A stretch of DNA of 64,000 nucleotides. Source: Apoda limacodes (Eukaryota > Arthropoda > Insecta > Lepidoptera > Limacodidae). The notes beneath the pieces were generated by a model. The model was not told the DNA's origin. It was given only the letters and a program-made list of their open reading frames with translations, and made no database searches. The translations under genes and the position numbers were made by a program. Location: assembly GCA_946406115.1 (NCBI GenBank), contig OX291543.1:1552501-1616500 (forward strand), written 5' to 3'. This document shows, in pieces, positions 1 through 10,619 of the stretch; position 1 is the stretch's first letter, and every line of letters starts with the position of its first letter.

Positions 1-713
1 ATCATTTTTAGCCATTTCAAGCACACAAAGATTTCAACTTAAGTCTTAAACCTCACCACGTATCACGAAGGGGGTGATTAATGTACTTTACTCTGTACGG
101 TGCAAGCCATGATTATATTCTCTTTGGTGCAAGCAGCGTACATCACGTCGTTCGTTGTCAGCGCTTTACGCCGAATGTTCGATCACCAAGCGGTCCGTGT
201 GTGCTAGATAAGTCAATAAACCAGACTATTGTGCTTAATCTTATTTTTATTTATGAACCATACATAAATAACCTTCTGTACGGGTCTAAACTGTACAGAC
301 GGCCCCTAATTTAAATACCTTTTATAAATCTATTTTTACAGTTTTTATACAACAAACATCCATAATCGTTATTGACATTTAAATAAAATAGTTTATTATA
401 TTAACAATTGATCGCATAAGCATAGGTATAGGGATAGGTATAGGTAAAGGCAGGCAAATTATCTTTGACTAACAAAAATCCTATTTCATTAACAAATAAC
501 TAAAATGTTCCAACTTCATCGTTGGTTTCAAAACTTATTCTGTGTAGTACTTAGCACTTAGTACTTAGTACTTAGGTATTCATTTATTTCGAGTGAAACT
601 TGAGAGCTATTGTACAATATTTTTTATTTTAATTTGATCAGACTTTTCCAGAAGCTCTGGAAGGCTGTTGGAAATTAATCCATATAAAACTAAAATAAAA
701 CAAATATTTAAGG
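1..713. other. Gene-free AT-rich flank
   Basis: No coding region or recognisable element is seen. Only short low-complexity tracts occur: a 'ggtatag' run near 424-450 and about four units of an 'acttagt' repeat at 545-576. It lies downstream of the minus-strand host gene, beyond the repeat at 714-1220. Confidence 0.5.
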
Positions 714-1220
714 GGGTTCCAATAAAAAAAACGTGTTTTTTTTGCCATTTTTATAGATAATGGTACCGAACCCTTTGTGCGCGAGTCCGACTCGCACTTG
801 GCTGATTTTTCGATTAAACGACAGTTTGCAAAATATTAAGCTTTAAAGTGCAAATTTTTGTAAGAGTCCACTTTCAGCTAATGGCTGTTTTTGGATGTTT
901 GAAGAAAACCATGGGAGTAGCATATAGAACCAAAATCATAGTAAAACTATTTTAGCCAAGTACGCTTTCCAACTTAATGAGTAATAGTCAAACAACTTAA
1001 AAAAGTAGTCGGAAAAGTAAAAAAATTGTACGAATAACATTAAAAGCTACTAGATGAAGTTGATACTTGTGTAATACAGGTATTATATAAGTTTATGAGC
1101 CATATAACATTATAGAAAAACAAAATTATAACATTCTGAATAATAAACTTACTAAATAAATAATTATATTTATGTTCGAATAACGCATTAGACTAGGCGA
1201 CGGCGCGCGGCGCCTGGCGG
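714..1220 (+). repeat. Dispersed repeat R5 (uninterrupted copy)
   Basis: The unit contains the 'gcgagtccgactcgcactt' core (about 781-800) followed by a tail with 'agctttaaagt' and 'acaggtat'. The same order of blocks is found at 58205-58455 and resumes at 62093-62370, where a LINE-A copy splits it. The core is a very common lepidopteran repeat (family recalled from memory). It ends within about 50 bp of the host gene stop codon, so it may supply part of that gene's 3' UTR. Confidence 0.7.
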
Positions 1221-1266
1221 TACAGCGTACAGGCGTAGCGCAATAACTACTAAGTCGTTATTATTA

Positions 1267-2013
1267 TTATCTATTATTACTGTCTTCTATTTTCTCATTA
1301 TTTAAATTCGACGTGGCAATTGTAAAAGAATAGTCATGGCTCGCGAAGGTATTAGGTACTGCATCTGTGCTCGTATTAGATATGGCGGATACACAACTGT
1401 TATCAAATTCTACAACACGATTTACTTGTGACGAAACAGTAGAACTGCATCTATCTCTATCTTTCAATGAAGCATTTAAAGCTTCTGCGATTAAAGAATC
1501 TTTTTGGCTATTATTAGGTACAGTCATTATGTAACCTGTCCCAGTCCCAGGCACCTGAGTAACAGTTTGTAGGGTTACAGGTAATCCGTCTAATATCACT
1601 CTGTTTTCAGTCATTGATTCATTAGTGTTAGTGATTTGGTTATTCTTTTGTTCTAACTTAAGTTTCGCATTCATAACTAGGTTAATAATATCTATTTGTA
1701 ACTTCGTGCTGATGTCCCGTGGCATTTTTTTAAGAAGATACATCATATAGTTACCAAATTTATCTATTTCTTCATTATCATCTGTTTTTTTCTTTTTAGC
1801 TAAGACTTCTTCGTCGGAAGAACTACTGTTATTGTGTTTTGTGGCAGGAAAGTTATTTCTTTTGTTTGGAATCTTCAGTTTTTGAGGTGCCTTTGGACTG
1901 GTTACACTCTGTTCTTTATTGTATGAATCGATGTTGTCATCTAAATATACGACTTCTGTGTATATGTCATCTGGTTTGTCTTCGTTATTAACATCAGACT
2001 CATCGTCAGTACC
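1267..2013 (-). CDS. Exon 3 of BED/BESS gene: BESS motif and C-terminus
   Basis: Reading from 2013 down to the stop at 1267 gives 248 codons without interruption. The acceptor is 'acgttacag' followed by GGT in phase 0, matching the phase-0 end of exon 2. The exon opens with an acidic stretch (GTDDESDVNNEDKPDD), then a lysine patch after a serine/acidic cluster. The BESS motif starts at DKFGNYMMYLLKKMPRD and continues to NLVMNAKL, with the spacing of hydrophobics typical of BESS. The last 125 or so residues are polar and look unstructured. An alternative acceptor ('aaaatgtag' at 2053) would need phase 1 and does not fit exon 2. An ATG at 1746 lies inside the BESS motif and is not a plausible start. 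Confidence 0.8.
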   Translation of the reverse strand, partial: GTDDESDVNNEDKPDDIYTEVVYLDDNIDSYNKEQSVTSPKAPQKLKIPNKRNNFPATKHNNSSSSDEEVLAKKKKTDDNEEIDKFGNYMMYLLKKMPRDISTKLQIDIINLVMNAKLKLEQKNNQITNTNESMTENRVILDGLPVTLQTVTQVPGTGTGYIMTVPNNSQKDSLIAEALNASLKDRDRCSSTVSSQVNRVVEFDNSCVSAISNTSTDAVPNTFASHDYSFTIATSNLNNEKIEDSNNR

Positions 2014-2320
2014 CTGTAACGTAAAGTATTCGTCAATGATGACTTCAATAGTGGCTACATTTTAGTACTTTCTTTATATCTTAGTTCTCTTTTTATGTCA
2101 ATAATAATATCAAAGACATTAAATATTTTGAGGTACCTATTTAAATGCTTCTCGTTTTAGAATTTTTCTATTTCATACATTTTGCAGGTTTTAGACGAGC
2201 TAATCAGAGAAAAAAACAGAAATATCCATTCATCCAATTAACTTATTGTATATATATAGAAGAAGGTTGCTGTAAACAAAAGATGAATAGCTAATAGGTT
2301 TTAAGTATCTTAAGTTTTAC
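2014..2320 (-). other. Intron 2 of the BED/BESS gene
   Basis: A 307-bp intron, with donor CTG/GTAAAA at 2321/2320 and acceptor ACAG at 2017-2014. It is AT-rich and holds nothing else recognisable. Confidence 0.65.
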
Positions 2321-2499
2321 CAGCGGTAACTCAGCCAGCAACTTGGAGTGATGTTCTCGAAGATGGTCCTTCAGTAGCCGTGTCTTGCTCCCCACGAGCT
2401 CCCTGCACACGACGCACCGCGCGCGTTTTGACCCATCTCGCTCGAAGTACGTCCATATTTCTGATGATACCTTCGGAACCGACTGATTGGAGTCGTCCT
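2321..2499 (-). CDS. Exon 2 of BED/BESS gene: third BED zinc finger
   Basis: The acceptor 'ttcctatttag' is followed by 179 coding bases: two bases completing a codon begun in exon 1 (G+AG = Glu), then 59 codons ending in phase 0 at a GTAAAA donor. The translation shows a BED finger: SEIWTYFERDG, then CVVC, then DHLREHH. That is the aromatic WxxF start, a C-x2-C pair and an H-x4-H pair, the same pattern as both fingers in exon 1. An overlapping frame on the same strand (87 codons from 2594) crosses the splice site and is a shadow. Confidence 0.78.
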
Positions 2500-2612
2500 C
2501 TAAATAGGAAAAACAACTTTTTATGGTCTTTAAACATTTTCAAATAGTTTAGATTCATTTCATTCTTTATAGGTATATTGGTATCCCGTACCAAAAAATC
2601 TATTATAATTAT

Positions 2613-2635
2613 AGAGAGAGAGAGGAGAGAGAGAA
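2613..2635. repeat. GA microsatellite
   Basis: An (AG)n tract with one GG interruption. The following 250 bp ('aaatagctcaaccgattt', then 'agggttccgtaagata') resemble dispersed lepidopteran repeat pieces, but no complete element can be outlined. Confidence 0.7.
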
Positions 2636-3224
2636 TTTTGTAAGTGTTTTTATATGTGGCGGGTAATCTTCGAAATAGCTCAACCGATTTAAAAATCCTT
2701 TCGCTATTAGAAAGCTACATTATTAAGGGTTCCGTAAGATACGGGGACGATCGGGACGAAGTTTGCGGCGGAGTATCTGTAATAAATAATAACAGACAAA
2801 AATCGTTCTCATCAGACACGGACACTTGTCGGGTTTTTCAAAGAATTAAAACTCAGGCAATCATGCAAAAGTTTTACAATAATCTGCGTAGATAAGATTA
2901 ATCTAACAGATTGTCTGAGGAATATAGATTAGCTTAAAGAGGTAGTATGTCGATGTTACAGAGAATATACGGAATAGAACGGTAGCAATCACACCAGCTG
3001 TTGTTTTAATAACGTTCGGTGCACACATCATGTTTTTAAGATTTCTCCATCGAATTAACCCTGCATGCTTTCTGACCGAAATGTTAGGTTTTTAAACTTA
3101 ATAAAACAAATCGAATGTACAGCGCCATTAAGTATGGATTTGACGCCTCCGGTTGCCCTGATTTGATAATCGAATCTTAAAACCGAATTGTCTAACTTGA
3201 TGTGTAGGACAAGGCTTATGTCCC

Positions 3225-3445
3225 GGTTACACTGTGCGAGGCAGCGTACGATTTGGCCGTGCGAGATTCTGCAGTAAGGCAACGTTCACACGGCGCAATT
3301 TTTCTCGTATACCGTATACGAGATTTTATCGAATATCGTAGTGACAACCAAATTTTACGAGAAAACAAAAACCTTTTACGAGAAAATATCGTAGCGAATA
3401 GTCGCCGTGTTAACGTAGCCTGAAGCTACTCCGCACAGTGTGACC
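3225..3445. mobile_element. Nested foldback elements: MITE inside an older inverted repeat
   Basis: The inner element, 3278-3420 (143 bp), has ends GGCAACGTTCACACGGCG and (reverse complement) GGCTACGTTAACACGGCG, flanked by TAA on the left and TGA on the right, like a worn 3-bp target duplication. Outside it lies a second inverted pair, 'ttacactgtgcgag' at about 3227-3240 against 'ctccgcacagtgtgacc' at 3429-3445. The inner MITE therefore seems to have landed in an older palindromic element. There is no coding capacity. The surrounding 2890-3225 shows nothing recognisable. Confidence 0.6.
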
Positions 3446-3539
3446 ACGTTATGCGAGTAACTGTCATGTGGAAGTTGGTATACCGACTGCATATGAGTAA
3501 CTACAACAATTTTTGCTTCTGTCCCCGTACGAGCGAAGT

Positions 3540-4180
3540 ATTATGGTATAGTATATTGGGCCCCAAATTAACCAGCATTAAGTATGTCTGTCATGCCATG
3601 TCTTATGGCATTTTGCTTTGGGGTAAGGCAGCTGATATTGATAAAGTCTTTATTTTGCAAAAGAGAGCAGTACGGTCAATTTATAAATTAGGACCTCGAA
3701 TTTCTCTTAGGGAACTATTTAGGGATATTGATATTTTAACTGTTCCTTGCCAATATATCTTCGCTTGTAAAATGTATGTACGCCAAAATTGTCACTTATT
3801 TGCTAAAAATAGTGACATCCACAGTGTTAATACAAGGAATAAGGATAAATTGGTAGTTCCAAAACGTCGTCTTCAGAAGGTACATAGCTCTTTCGCAATA
3901 CAAAGTATATTTTTCTACAATAAAATTCCAGAACATGTGGTTAATTTACCCTCAAATAAATTTAAAATATATGTCAAAGATAGTTTAATGAAAAAAAGCT
4001 ATTACAAAGTTGATGAATACATAAATGATAAAAATGCTTGGAAAAATTAGAACTTAATTGATTTGTATTGGGGCATTTGAAATATTTTTTTTTAAATTAA
4101 AACATTGTATATTATGTTATTACCTAGTGTAAGGCTATATTGTATTTTTATATGATGTATAAAAGATTAACTAGTGAGTT
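3540..4180 (+). pseudogene. 5'-truncated LINE (family C): reverse transcriptase C-terminal region
   Basis: The open frame to the stop at 4050 reads SYGILLWG, then LQKRAVRSIYKLGPR, then LRELF and ILTVPCQYIFACKMYV. This is the thumb/C-terminal part typical of CR1/Jockey-type non-LTR reverse transcriptases, downstream of the catalytic palm. The catalytic motifs are missing, so this is a 5'-truncated copy from incomplete target-primed reverse transcription. An AT-rich 3' UTR follows to about 4180, where LINE-A copy A1 abuts. The first ~30 codons of the longer frame starting at 3451 are probably not element sequence. It is unrelated to LINE-A at the sequence level. Confidence 0.7.
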
Positions 4181-4210
4181 TAATGCCGGTGCTTCTCGGT
4201 AGTAAAGCAC

Positions 4211-4971
4211 CGCTAAGAAAACCCCATTCACTGTAGTCCCACAATTCCAGAACACTCCCCTCTCCATCTCCAAGAGCATTGGGATCCTTGGCGTTGACAT
4301 CTCCAGCGATGTTCAGTTCCGAGATCATTTGTTAGACAAGGTAAAGCTGGCGTCCAAAAAACTTGGTGTACTCAACAGAGCGAAGCAGTACTTCACGTCG
4401 GGGCAAAGGTTGCTACTTTACAAGTCGCAAGTCCGGCCCCATATGGAGTACTGCTGCCATCTCTGGGCGGGTGCACCCGGATACCAGCTTGACCCTTTTG
4501 ACTCGGTTCAACGACGGGCTGTGAGAATTGTCGACGATCCCAAACTCACTTGCGGTATCGAGCCCTTAAGTCTGAGGAGAGACTTTGCCTCACTGTGTGT
4601 GTTCTACCGCTTGTACAATGGATTGTGTTCTGAGGAATTGTTCGAAATGATGCCCACGGCTACTTTCTACCATCGCACCGCTCGCCATCGACAGGGAATT
4701 CATTCTCACACTTTGGAACCAAAATGGTCGCGTACAGTGCGGTTTCAGAGAAACTTCCTCCCGCGAACCCTTAGGTTGTGGAATGAGCTCCCTGCCAAGG
4801 TTTTCTCTAAGGACTACAGTATGGGGTTCTTCAGAAAAGAAGTTATTAGATTTCTGAAGGGTCGGCAACGCGCGAGTGATGCCCCTAGTGTTGCAAGCGT
4901 CCATAGGCTACGGTGACCGCTTACCATCAGGCGGACCGTAGGCTTGTTGTATAAAAAAAAAAAAAAAATTA
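4211..4971 (+). mobile_element. LINE-A copy A1, 5'-truncated
   Basis: It begins inside the reverse transcriptase ORF at the point equal to 61319 in copy A7 and runs to a poly(A) tail (4953-4968). The open frame at 4329-4916 encodes the C-terminal 195 residues, including QRRAVRIVDDPKLTCGIE and RNFLPRTLRLWNELPAKVF. The stop is intact. The 3' UTR has lost 12 bases of the 'gccaccttagtgg' tail relative to A6 and A7. Being truncated, it cannot encode an active enzyme. Confidence 0.85.
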
Positions 4972-5005
4972 CGAACCTTCCAATCTTCTCCTCTTATATT
5001 TTGTT

Positions 5006-5042
<37 letters not shown>

Positions 5043-5970
5043 CCACTAAGGTGGCAAACAAGCTTAAACTCATAAAATTGTGTTCGAGTTTGTAGCCGGG
5101 ATAATGAAGGTATGATGTGTCGGCCGGGCAGGATATCTGCGTCTCCGTTAGAAAAAGAATGGTCGGCTGCGCAGTTTCGAGATGGTGGTGGACTGCGTTA
5201 AGATTTGCGTGAATACCCCTGATGTTGCAAAAATCCACATTATATGTGGATGGAGTAGCCGCTGTGCAAACTCTTTTCTTTTTCTGTCCATAATATATAT
5301 AAAAAAAAGTTACTAAGACTAAGGATGAGGATTCACTGCACAGACAGCATAGAGGGCAAAGGGTGCGGTTCTAAGACTGCCGAAGCTCGCCACAGATGAT
5401 ACGGTTGCTGGCACGGCGGGCGGAAGGGCCCCTGATCCCCCTCTGTTGTAGTAGCCGGGTCCACTCCGGTCTCCTTCTCCGGCACGACTACCACTTCAGA
5501 TACTTTACACAGGCTGGCGAATCAGCCTCCCAGGGCGGAGATTAAGTGATCCCTGGGTTCGGGATCCCGTTCAACCTGCGGGCGGCCAGCGGTCAGCCGT
5601 TTCATCAGGTCTCCCTGACCGCCGAACCAGCACGCCGCGTCTATGCCGAGTATGACAGCAACAAGCACCGCCGGTCCTCCGCTGTCCGTGCAGCGAATCC
5701 TCAAAGAGCTCTGGCAACCTTACTCACCGCCAGGAACACAACACTACTCAATGTTAGTGTTATTATGGCCGCGGTTTTCTGTAAGGTGGAGGTACTTCCC
5801 CAGTTCGGGCCGCTCATTCGAGCAAGTACTCGCTATGCCCTGCTTAGTTGTTCGGGTGGCTTATTCGAGCGAGTACTTGCAGTGCCCTACCTCTCTTTAC
5901 TACACACATTGTTACTAGTACAATCGAAGTTTTATTGGAGTTGCTTGAGTGTGTCATGCTCTCTCAAAGT
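4972..5970 (+). repeat. Dispersed repeat R1, split by LINE-A copy A2
   Basis: 'ccttccaatcttctcctctt' and 'ttttgttcc' (4976-5007) plus 'tttactacacacattg' onward (5894-5970) match 14443-14640, where the right half is uninterrupted. The 5 kb copy also lacks about 90 bp between its two left blocks that is present at 14480-14565. The 14.5 kb copy serves as the empty site for A2. Confidence 0.8.
5008..5897 (-). mobile_element. LINE-A copy A2, large internal deletion
   Basis: Read on minus, it has the 5' UTR, the ORF start and about 60 codons of the endonuclease (DFCNIRGIHANL ... LTETQIS), then jumps directly to the last 30 bases of the 3' UTR and a poly(A) tail (poly-T at 5008-5039). Compared with A6, about 2.76 kb from roughly 47133 to 49897 is missing. 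Both element ends are present, so the loss is internal rather than 5' truncation. No enzyme can be made. Confidence 0.85.
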
Positions 5971-6169
5971 GTCTCTGCAGTGGTGGCGTGTGTGTCGGGT
6001 CGTTACGTAAAACATGGTTGAGCGAAGCGATGGCTGATTCATGTGTCATACTCGTGAACGGGTGCCGCCTGTGGAGGCTGGTCTGCTCTTGCAAACTTCT
6101 TTGTATTCTTAGTATTTAGTCTGAGTACTAAAGAATTTTTATATAACTATATAACTTTCTCGTAAGAGA

Positions 6170-6335
6170 AAGGGAGAAAAGAAATGCCCTTGCTAAGTTT
6201 CTTGCCGGATCTTCTCAGTACAAGGTCTCCCGCCCTGTAGACTTACGAACCGATGGCGTAGTGACATTCATAAGTGCTCAATTATTGTAGCCTAAACTGA
6301 ATAAATTATATTGAATTTGAATTTGACATGACAGT
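6170..6335 (+). repeat. LINE 3' end with A/T-rich repeating tail
   Basis: 'gtttcttgccggatcttctc' followed by 'tgaataaattatattgaa' and 'tttgaatttga' resembles the 3' end of a common lepidopteran LINE (recognised from memory). There is no coding sequence. It ends in a short repeated tail rather than poly(A). Confidence 0.5.
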
Positions 6336-6339
6336 GGCT

Positions 6340-7990
6340 TGCTAACAACTGTATTGGATCATTGCAAGAGCTGTACAATGTACATAGGCTGTACATTGGC
6401 TTAGACAGTTATTTAACAGCCGTTACGGACTACAATACAGCTCATTTAATTCTTTACAACAGCCAAGCCCTCGAATCAGCTTCAGTCATTCTCTTAGACA
6501 GCAAAGATATGTTCTACAGCTTGGCAATGGTTTAGCAAAGGTAAAATAAATAAAAACCTTTCAGTTTCGTTATATGTTTATCAACGGCAACAACATGTTT
6601 TACTATTGCGGATGCCACTTTACTGTAAATGTAAATAGGATATATTATCAAATATTTTACTCGCCTTCAAAATTATACTGATTTATTAAATATACTTTAC
6701 AGGATAAATATGGTGTACGAATTATTTATGGATATTGACACTAAATTATTTAATTTAAACTCATAAATTATAAATAAATTAATAAATTAAATTAATACTA
6801 ACAAATGGCGTTAATTTGCTATCCAGCACTAATTCTTGCTAAATACCTTTGACATTCTGTTTTCTGTATAATGGCGATATTAAACTGTATTTAACAGGTG
6901 AAAGCATTACTATAGCTGTACAATGGAATTAAATTAGTTTGATGGTTGTCTAAGGGTATTTTTAGGGATAAGGAAATCTCGATTCCTTTGACATTTTCTT
7001 TTTTTTGTATAATGGCAATAATCAACTCTATTAAACAGCTGAAAGCATTACACTAGCTGTACAATGGTATGAAATAATTTTGACGGCTGTCTAAGGGTGT
7101 GTTTTAGGGATAAAGTAATCTTGATTGCTTTGACATTGCTTTTTCTGTCACATGGCGATAATAAACTCTATTTGACTGCTGAAAGCATTACGCTAGCTGT
7201 ACAATGGAATGAAATTGTTTTAATGGCTGTCAGAGGGTAAAAAGCAAGATTAACAAAGAGTATTTAAAGCATGAGAAAATCTTGATAAATATCATTTCGT
7301 ACATACTTTACTTAATTTTGTGAACCTTCCCGCTTGCCAACAAGCGAATGATTTTTAAAAGTGCTTATACTTTCGTTCGTTCCCCAACCACATTGCGAAG
7401 TTATGAAAAAAAAATCACGACATCTTAACACCCTATAATTACCCCCTAATAAATACAGAGGCTGTACAATAGCTGATATTTTCACTTTATGTTTAAAAAT
7501 TAAAGTGAAGTTTAACTACACCAATTTACAGCTCAATGAGTCATTTCATGCTTTTATACATCGTACAGCAGTTTTAGACATTCTATACTATGTATTATTC
7601 AGCTACTATCAAGCTTACTTATTAGCATTAGAATAGAATTAGTGTACAGCGAATAAAATACAATAGTTAGATTTGATACTTTAATACAGCTTGTGGCATT
7701 ATAAGGGAGGGGTCTTTTTCGCGTTCAGCAGCCGTTTATATGCTTGAGTCTTCTAAACAGCTAGTAGCATTATATGTTGCCAAAGTCTGGACAACAGAGA
7801 TTTCGAATTCTACACTAATGCATTATGTTGAATTTTTCTGCATTATGCAGTCATAAGTGAGCTGTGCCGTATAACAGTCTACGAAATCCTGCTAATACAG
7901 TAATCAGACTAGTTTTATCCCCTTTACCAGCTAAATTACAGTATTAGCATGTAATATAGCTTGTTTTCGGATATAATTCACGCTAATGTG
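6340..7990. repeat. Region of recurrent GCTGTAC / TACAGC motifs
   Basis: This gene-free stretch carries many copies of GCTGTAC or its complement-like TACAGC core, on both strands. Examples lie near 6371, 6390, 6435, 6915, 7053, 7197, 7461, 7530, 7563, 7646 and 7685. It includes the 140-bp tandem array listed separately. No ORF of note. Function is unknown; a degenerate satellite-like region is the simplest reading. Confidence 0.5.
6838..7245 (+). repeat. Tandem array, about 140-bp unit, about 2.9 copies
   Basis: The marker 'ttgacatt' recurs at 6849, 6988 and 7130. Each unit continues with 'aatggcgata'-like, 'gaaagcatta', 'agctgtacaatgg' and 'ggctgtc' blocks in the same order. The units have diverged by substitutions and small indels. 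Confidence 0.85.
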
Positions 7991-8000
7991 CTACTTGGGC

Positions 8001-8072
8001 TGTCATTGTGTGAACGGTCGAGGCGAGTCGAGCTACTGTCATTGTGTGATCGATCGAGGCAAGTCGAGCTAC
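8001..8072 (+). repeat. 36-bp tandem duplication
   Basis: 'tgtcattgtgtgaacggtcg' starts at 8001 and its copy at 8037, each extending to 'agtcgagctac'. The period is 36, so the small open frame at 7986-8195 repeats 12 codons. I see no evidence that this frame is a gene. Confidence 0.85.
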
Positions 8073-8540
8073 CAACACGCGAGTGCACAATGTCAGATTG
8101 GCAGTAGCTGTCTATTGTCAGGTCAGCTATTCGTACTGTGTAAACAGTCCTTTAGTCTCCGTTCGTTATTGGATGAGTACCACCACCGTATATGATGGCC
8201 CATCATATAAATGATTAGATTTTAAATAAAATTATTTTATTATTAATATAATTCTTCACCTATCCTTTCCGTATTTCTATGTTACCAAAGCAAATTATTT
8301 ATGCAAGTCCTCTAGTCTTTCTACAGGGCCGTAGACTTAAGTAGAACTGGTAGTTCAAAAATTCAAAAATTCTAAAAAAATCAAAATTTCTTTATTTCAC
8401 TACAAGTACATTATAACAAGGTTTGGGTCCCCCCTGTTAAGTTGTGTATTAGGAGAATCCCGCTCTTTCTGTCCAGTTCACACTTGTAACAATCGTATTT
8501 TATTTTTTTAAATAAATATCTATTTGCGGAATACACTTTG

Positions 8541-8640
8541 TGTGAATGTGAGTGGAGGTGTGTATGATGTGTGTGTGTGAGTGTGTGAATGAGTGTGTTA
8601 GTGTATGTGTGGAAGTGTGTGTAAATGTTTGAGATAAATA
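8541..8640 (+). repeat. GT-rich microsatellite
   Basis: Imperfect (TG)n with GA interruptions. The flanks 8200-8540 and 8640-8940 are AT-rich and contain no gene that I recognise. Confidence 0.8.
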
Positions 8641-8949
8641 TTATAGATGAGTAGATATTTTATATATACTTACATTATATCGTGGGTTTATATTATGTTA
8701 TATTCATGAAACGTGAAAGATAATAATGTTTCTGTTTCATCATAAGTCGGAGATTGCAATCATGTTGTTAGGGATTTTTTACATTTATAGTAATACAAAG
8801 TCTAGATTTTTAGTTTTCTATTTATTTTATTGTAGATTTTTTTAGATTGTGTACAAAATTGTTTTGAAGCAAACACTGTATTCACTTTGTCATTAGTTAT
8901 CCTTATCACTGAGTAGGGATTTCGTTTTTTTTAGGATAATAGTGTCAAC

Positions 8950-10043
8950 TTGGGTTGTCAACTATACTGTTTTGAACAGTATTATACTGTTTTTCACTAA
9001 ATTATACTTTTTGCAGTTGAATAAAAATAAAGTATGTATACAAAATACTGTTTACATTTATTTAGTCAGAGGGCGTTCACTGCTCAGAGCAGCGCAGTCA
9101 CAAACAAATCACACTGAGTTTCTGAACGAATCGTTGAATGTCAAATATTCAGGGGCGCGTTCGTTTTGGGATGCAGAATCATTATTTTCATTACCTGTCA
9201 TCCGTTCGTTTAACATTATTATCAAAAATATCAAAATTTTAGTATCATCTGTGACAAACTGTCATGCTTTCGTTTACGATATTTTTGGCACTTTTGCCAC
9301 CGAAAAATGAAACTTTAGACCCATGTCTGGAGGTGGGGTTTTTGTGTTAATCTGTCAAACTGCCTATAGATATTCATTGTTTATGGTAGTGTGTGTGTGT
9401 GTTTTATCGTAGTGTGTGTACGTCAACCGTTCGTTTTGCAAGTTTTGTAACTAAAAATTTTGTTAGTAACGTTTCAAAGCTACGGTAGGTGTCGGTGGCA
9501 AAACTGGCGTTATCAAAAGTGTGAAAAGTATTTTCTTGAAATGAGGACTGGCCAAAAGTCGAGCCATTTATTAGTAAACACTTCAGAAGAATTTAAAAAC
9601 ATATAAATTTTGAAATTTATGCGTTCCATTTCTAATTTAAAATAGTAAAACGGGATTAAACGCGTTGTTATTATTAATATTTATTATTTATTAAGAACAT
9701 AACTAAAATTGTCTCATATCTACTTTCTGTTTCCGCAACGTCAGCATTTACTGAAAAAGTTTTTTCAGTATTGAATGCTAAGTGGCGGGAGGATAGAAAT
9801 AGAGCATCTATTAATTTATAAAAAATGAGCTCCTCATTTACTTTAATTTCAGTTATAATTGTGATGAAGCGTATGAAGTATTTAAAAAAGATTGTAAATA
9901 AGTAAGTTGTGCGAGAAGCTCTTAAAAATATGTATTTAAAACAGTAAAGAAAAAAAATACTGTTAATTTTTCTAAAATACTGTTTCATATTCTTCAAAGA
10001 CCTGAATATACTTTATTTCTAGTAAAAAAAGTTGGCAACCCTA
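8950..10043 (+). mobile_element. hAT-type transposon relic, 1094 bp
   Basis: The left end TTGGGTTGTCAAC and the reverse-complemented right end TAGGGTTGCCAAC form terminal inverted repeats. Flanks 'gtgtcaac' (8942-8949) and 'gtaccaac' (10044-10051) agree at 6 of 8 positions, as expected for an old 8-bp hAT target duplication. The interior holds the C-terminal end of a hAT-like transposase (9711-10013) and a block (9225-9390) shared with 44225-44400. It is too short for a full transposase, so it is a deletion derivative. Confidence 0.7.
9711..10013 (+). pseudogene. hAT-like transposase C-terminus (dimerisation region), broken
   Basis: The plus-strand translation reads SVSATSAFTEKVFSVLNAKW, then REDRNRASINL and a stop. 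After a one-base shift it continues NELLIYFNFSYNCDEAYEVF. The 'SxxxSAxxExVFSxxxxxxxxxRNR' pattern is the hallmark of the C-terminal hAT dimerisation region. At least one stop and one frameshift are present. The catalytic core and BED finger are absent. It lies wholly between the terminal inverted repeats of the hAT element. Confidence 0.7.
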
Positions 10044-10059
10044 GTACCAACTGATAAAT

Positions 10060-10610
10060 TTTTCTGGATTTTCAGAATACATTGTAGTATGTATAATTGC
10101 CTAACGGGTAGTACATTAGCTTCTCTTTATAGTTTTGACGTATTATAAAACCTCTTTTGCTTGAACATTACCTTTAGAATACCACGTTGTGCACGTTCAA
10201 TAGTAATAAATCTTGTTTTAAAGGTACCACCCCACATAGTAATACAATAAAGTAAAATAGATTGGACTAGCGTTTTATAAATGTATGTTATAAGCGGTTT
10301 GTCAGAAATGTTACGCAGGTGTATGAATAACCAAATGAGTTTTCTTACACGACTAGCGGCTGCTATTTGCCTAGGTATTTGGTGGTTTTCTTTCTTTCAA
10401 TAATGGGACAGTTACATTGATTAGGGTATTCATACATGTGTGAGCGGTGAGGGCTAAATCATGTCCGGGTTGAGTGGAATTATTAATGGAGAAGGTAATG
10501 TAGTTGGTTTTCTCAGCATTAAGGGTAAGTAAATTTAGTTGTAACCAATCAGTGACTGAGTGCAAACCTGTTTCAGCCTCGGTAAACACTTTCTCCCAAT
10601 TTTATTGCAT
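10060..10610 (-). pseudogene. LINE fragment: end of reverse transcriptase palm and thumb
   Basis: On minus, 10589-10371 reads TGLHSVTDWLQLNLLTLNAE, the 'DWxxxNxLxLNxxKT' motif that follows the catalytic palm in non-LTR reverse transcriptases. Further on (about 10350-10220) comes KLIWLFIHLRNISDKPLITY and a stretch ending in ITMWGG, the usual 'LYGxxxWG'-like thumb. Several frameshifts and stops interrupt it. It is a short old fragment of a family different from LINE-A. Confidence 0.6.
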
Positions 10611-10619
10611 GAAAGAATT

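Noticed and set aside
2331..2594. 87-codon minus frame overlapping exon 2
   Set aside because: It uses a different frame from the BED finger, crosses the splice acceptor and shows no domain.
7986..8195. 69-codon Cys-rich frame with a 12-residue repeat
   Set aside because: It is produced by a 36-bp tandem duplication in non-coding DNA; no splice or domain support.
9674..9997. 107-codon minus frame in the hAT relic
   Set aside because: The plus strand of the same bases reads as hAT transposase C-terminus, so the minus frame is a shadow.
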